Shown here: positions 63,485 through 64,000 of the stretch, piece by piece
Layout: each line of letters opens with the position of its first letter
Position numbering within the stretch: position 1 is the first letter of the stretch
Origin: Laburnicola sp. R22_1
Taxonomy: Eukaryota; Ascomycota; Dothideomycetes; Pleosporales; Didymosphaeriaceae
NCBI GenBank assembly: GCA_014281115.1
Contig: JACONQ010000010.1
Coordinates: 558,001-622,000 of the forward strand
Direction: 5' to 3'
DNA: 64,000 bases
Notes under the pieces: model-generated
Told to the model about the DNA's origin: nothing
Database searches by the model: none
The model's input: only the letters and a program-made list of their open reading frames with translations
Translations under genes and position numbers: made by a program

Positions 63485-64000
63485 TCTGTAGGGCCTAAGG
63501 ATTATATATGTCTGTGATTTAGTGACAAATCTATTGGTGGCTTAGCTGTCGACTTGCGGGATTAGTGTGACGGAATGAATCTGTTTGTGATCAATGGGAG
63601 GAGTTGAGCATTCGCTAAGTAGGCTGGTTGCGTAACTTGTGACGTAACAGGGCTATATCCTCATGTCGAACGGTTCTAACGCTGATACTGCGTTGTGCGC
63701 GACTTAGTAAACGAAGGGGCACCGTCAATCATTCCGAGCGTCCACTAACACACGTGGGGTTGACGGACTTGCTTGCATCATGACATCAAACCTGCGGGAT
63801 CTTAGGTACGCCTTTCTGGCACCATAAATCATGGAACGATACCGATCGAACTAATCTTCTCAGAGTGCCTACACTCTGCCCCTATCCGGCCCCCAATCAA
63901 CCCTCTCTATAAAAGTCTCATACCCATCGCAGCCTCTCATTCTACCCCTCGATCCAACATCACCAACATCACCAACTAGCCTCCCTATCACCCTCTCTAT
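63485..64000. promoter_or_regulatory. Promoter region of a gene beyond the window
   Basis: A clear TATAAAA (63908-63914) is followed by a pyrimidine-rich leader with repeated ACATCACCA, suggesting a plus-strand transcript starting near 63940. Its coding region lies outside. Confidence 0.55.

Noticed and set aside
1..64000. CRISPR arrays, bacterial operons or ribosome binding sites
   Set aside because: None is expected or seen; introns and gene content are eukaryotic.

Overview
The window is nuclear DNA of a filamentous ascomycete, most likely a dothideomycete of the Pleosporales type (inference). Genes carry short GT-AG introns, mostly 41-80 nt, with CTRAC branch points. The set includes fungal housekeeping genes (MIC60, SAC1, RAB5, AME1, AFI1), a PL4 rhamnogalacturonan lyase, WSC, 2EXR and HET-domain proteins. 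AT-rich islands show paired C-to-T and G-to-A changes like repeat-induced point mutation (RIP). All gene models were spliced by eye from splice sites, branch points and reading frame; none is supported by transcripts here.

Layout. 0-4.4 kb: a Kelch/BTB protein whose 5' end may lie outside, then a small one-span membrane protein with a 27-bp coding minisatellite. 4.4-14.3 kb: gene-poor, with a broken F-box gene, one coiled-coil orphan gene and a RIP-scarred element with GC-rich hairpin ends. 14.3-19.2 kb: a secreted rhamnogalacturonan lyase, a class II aldolase gene broken by one stop codon, and a Trp-rich secreted orphan. 20-28.5 kb: conserved genes in divergent pairs (MIC60 with a hypothetical gene; SAC1 with RAB5) and a small secreted protein. 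30.8-34.6 kb: a WSC gene with an extraordinary array of branch-point/acceptor motifs upstream, a RING gene and a small membrane protein. 34.8-38.1 kb: a Cys-rich conserved protein divergent from the kinetochore gene AME1. 38.7-46.1 kb: two 2EXR-type proteins and two RING proteins. 47.4-50.9 kb: an orphan and a truncated, mutated reducing polyketide synthase. 51.8-58.8 kb: two head-to-head paralogous protein kinases, one apparently fused through two 9-nt exons to a HET domain. 59.4-63.5 kb: an EF-hand protein divergent from AFI1.

The housekeeping blocks look stable. The accessory blocks (4.4-19 kb, 30-34 kb, 41-59 kb) hold the pseudogenes, relic repeats and lineage-specific families. The most interesting signals are: the kinase-HET fusion; a repeat family that inserted into two neighbouring introns with 14-bp target duplications (third copy near 58.9 kb); the splice-motif array before the WSC gene; and a 62-bp hairpin repeat lying beside two broken genes 41 kb apart.
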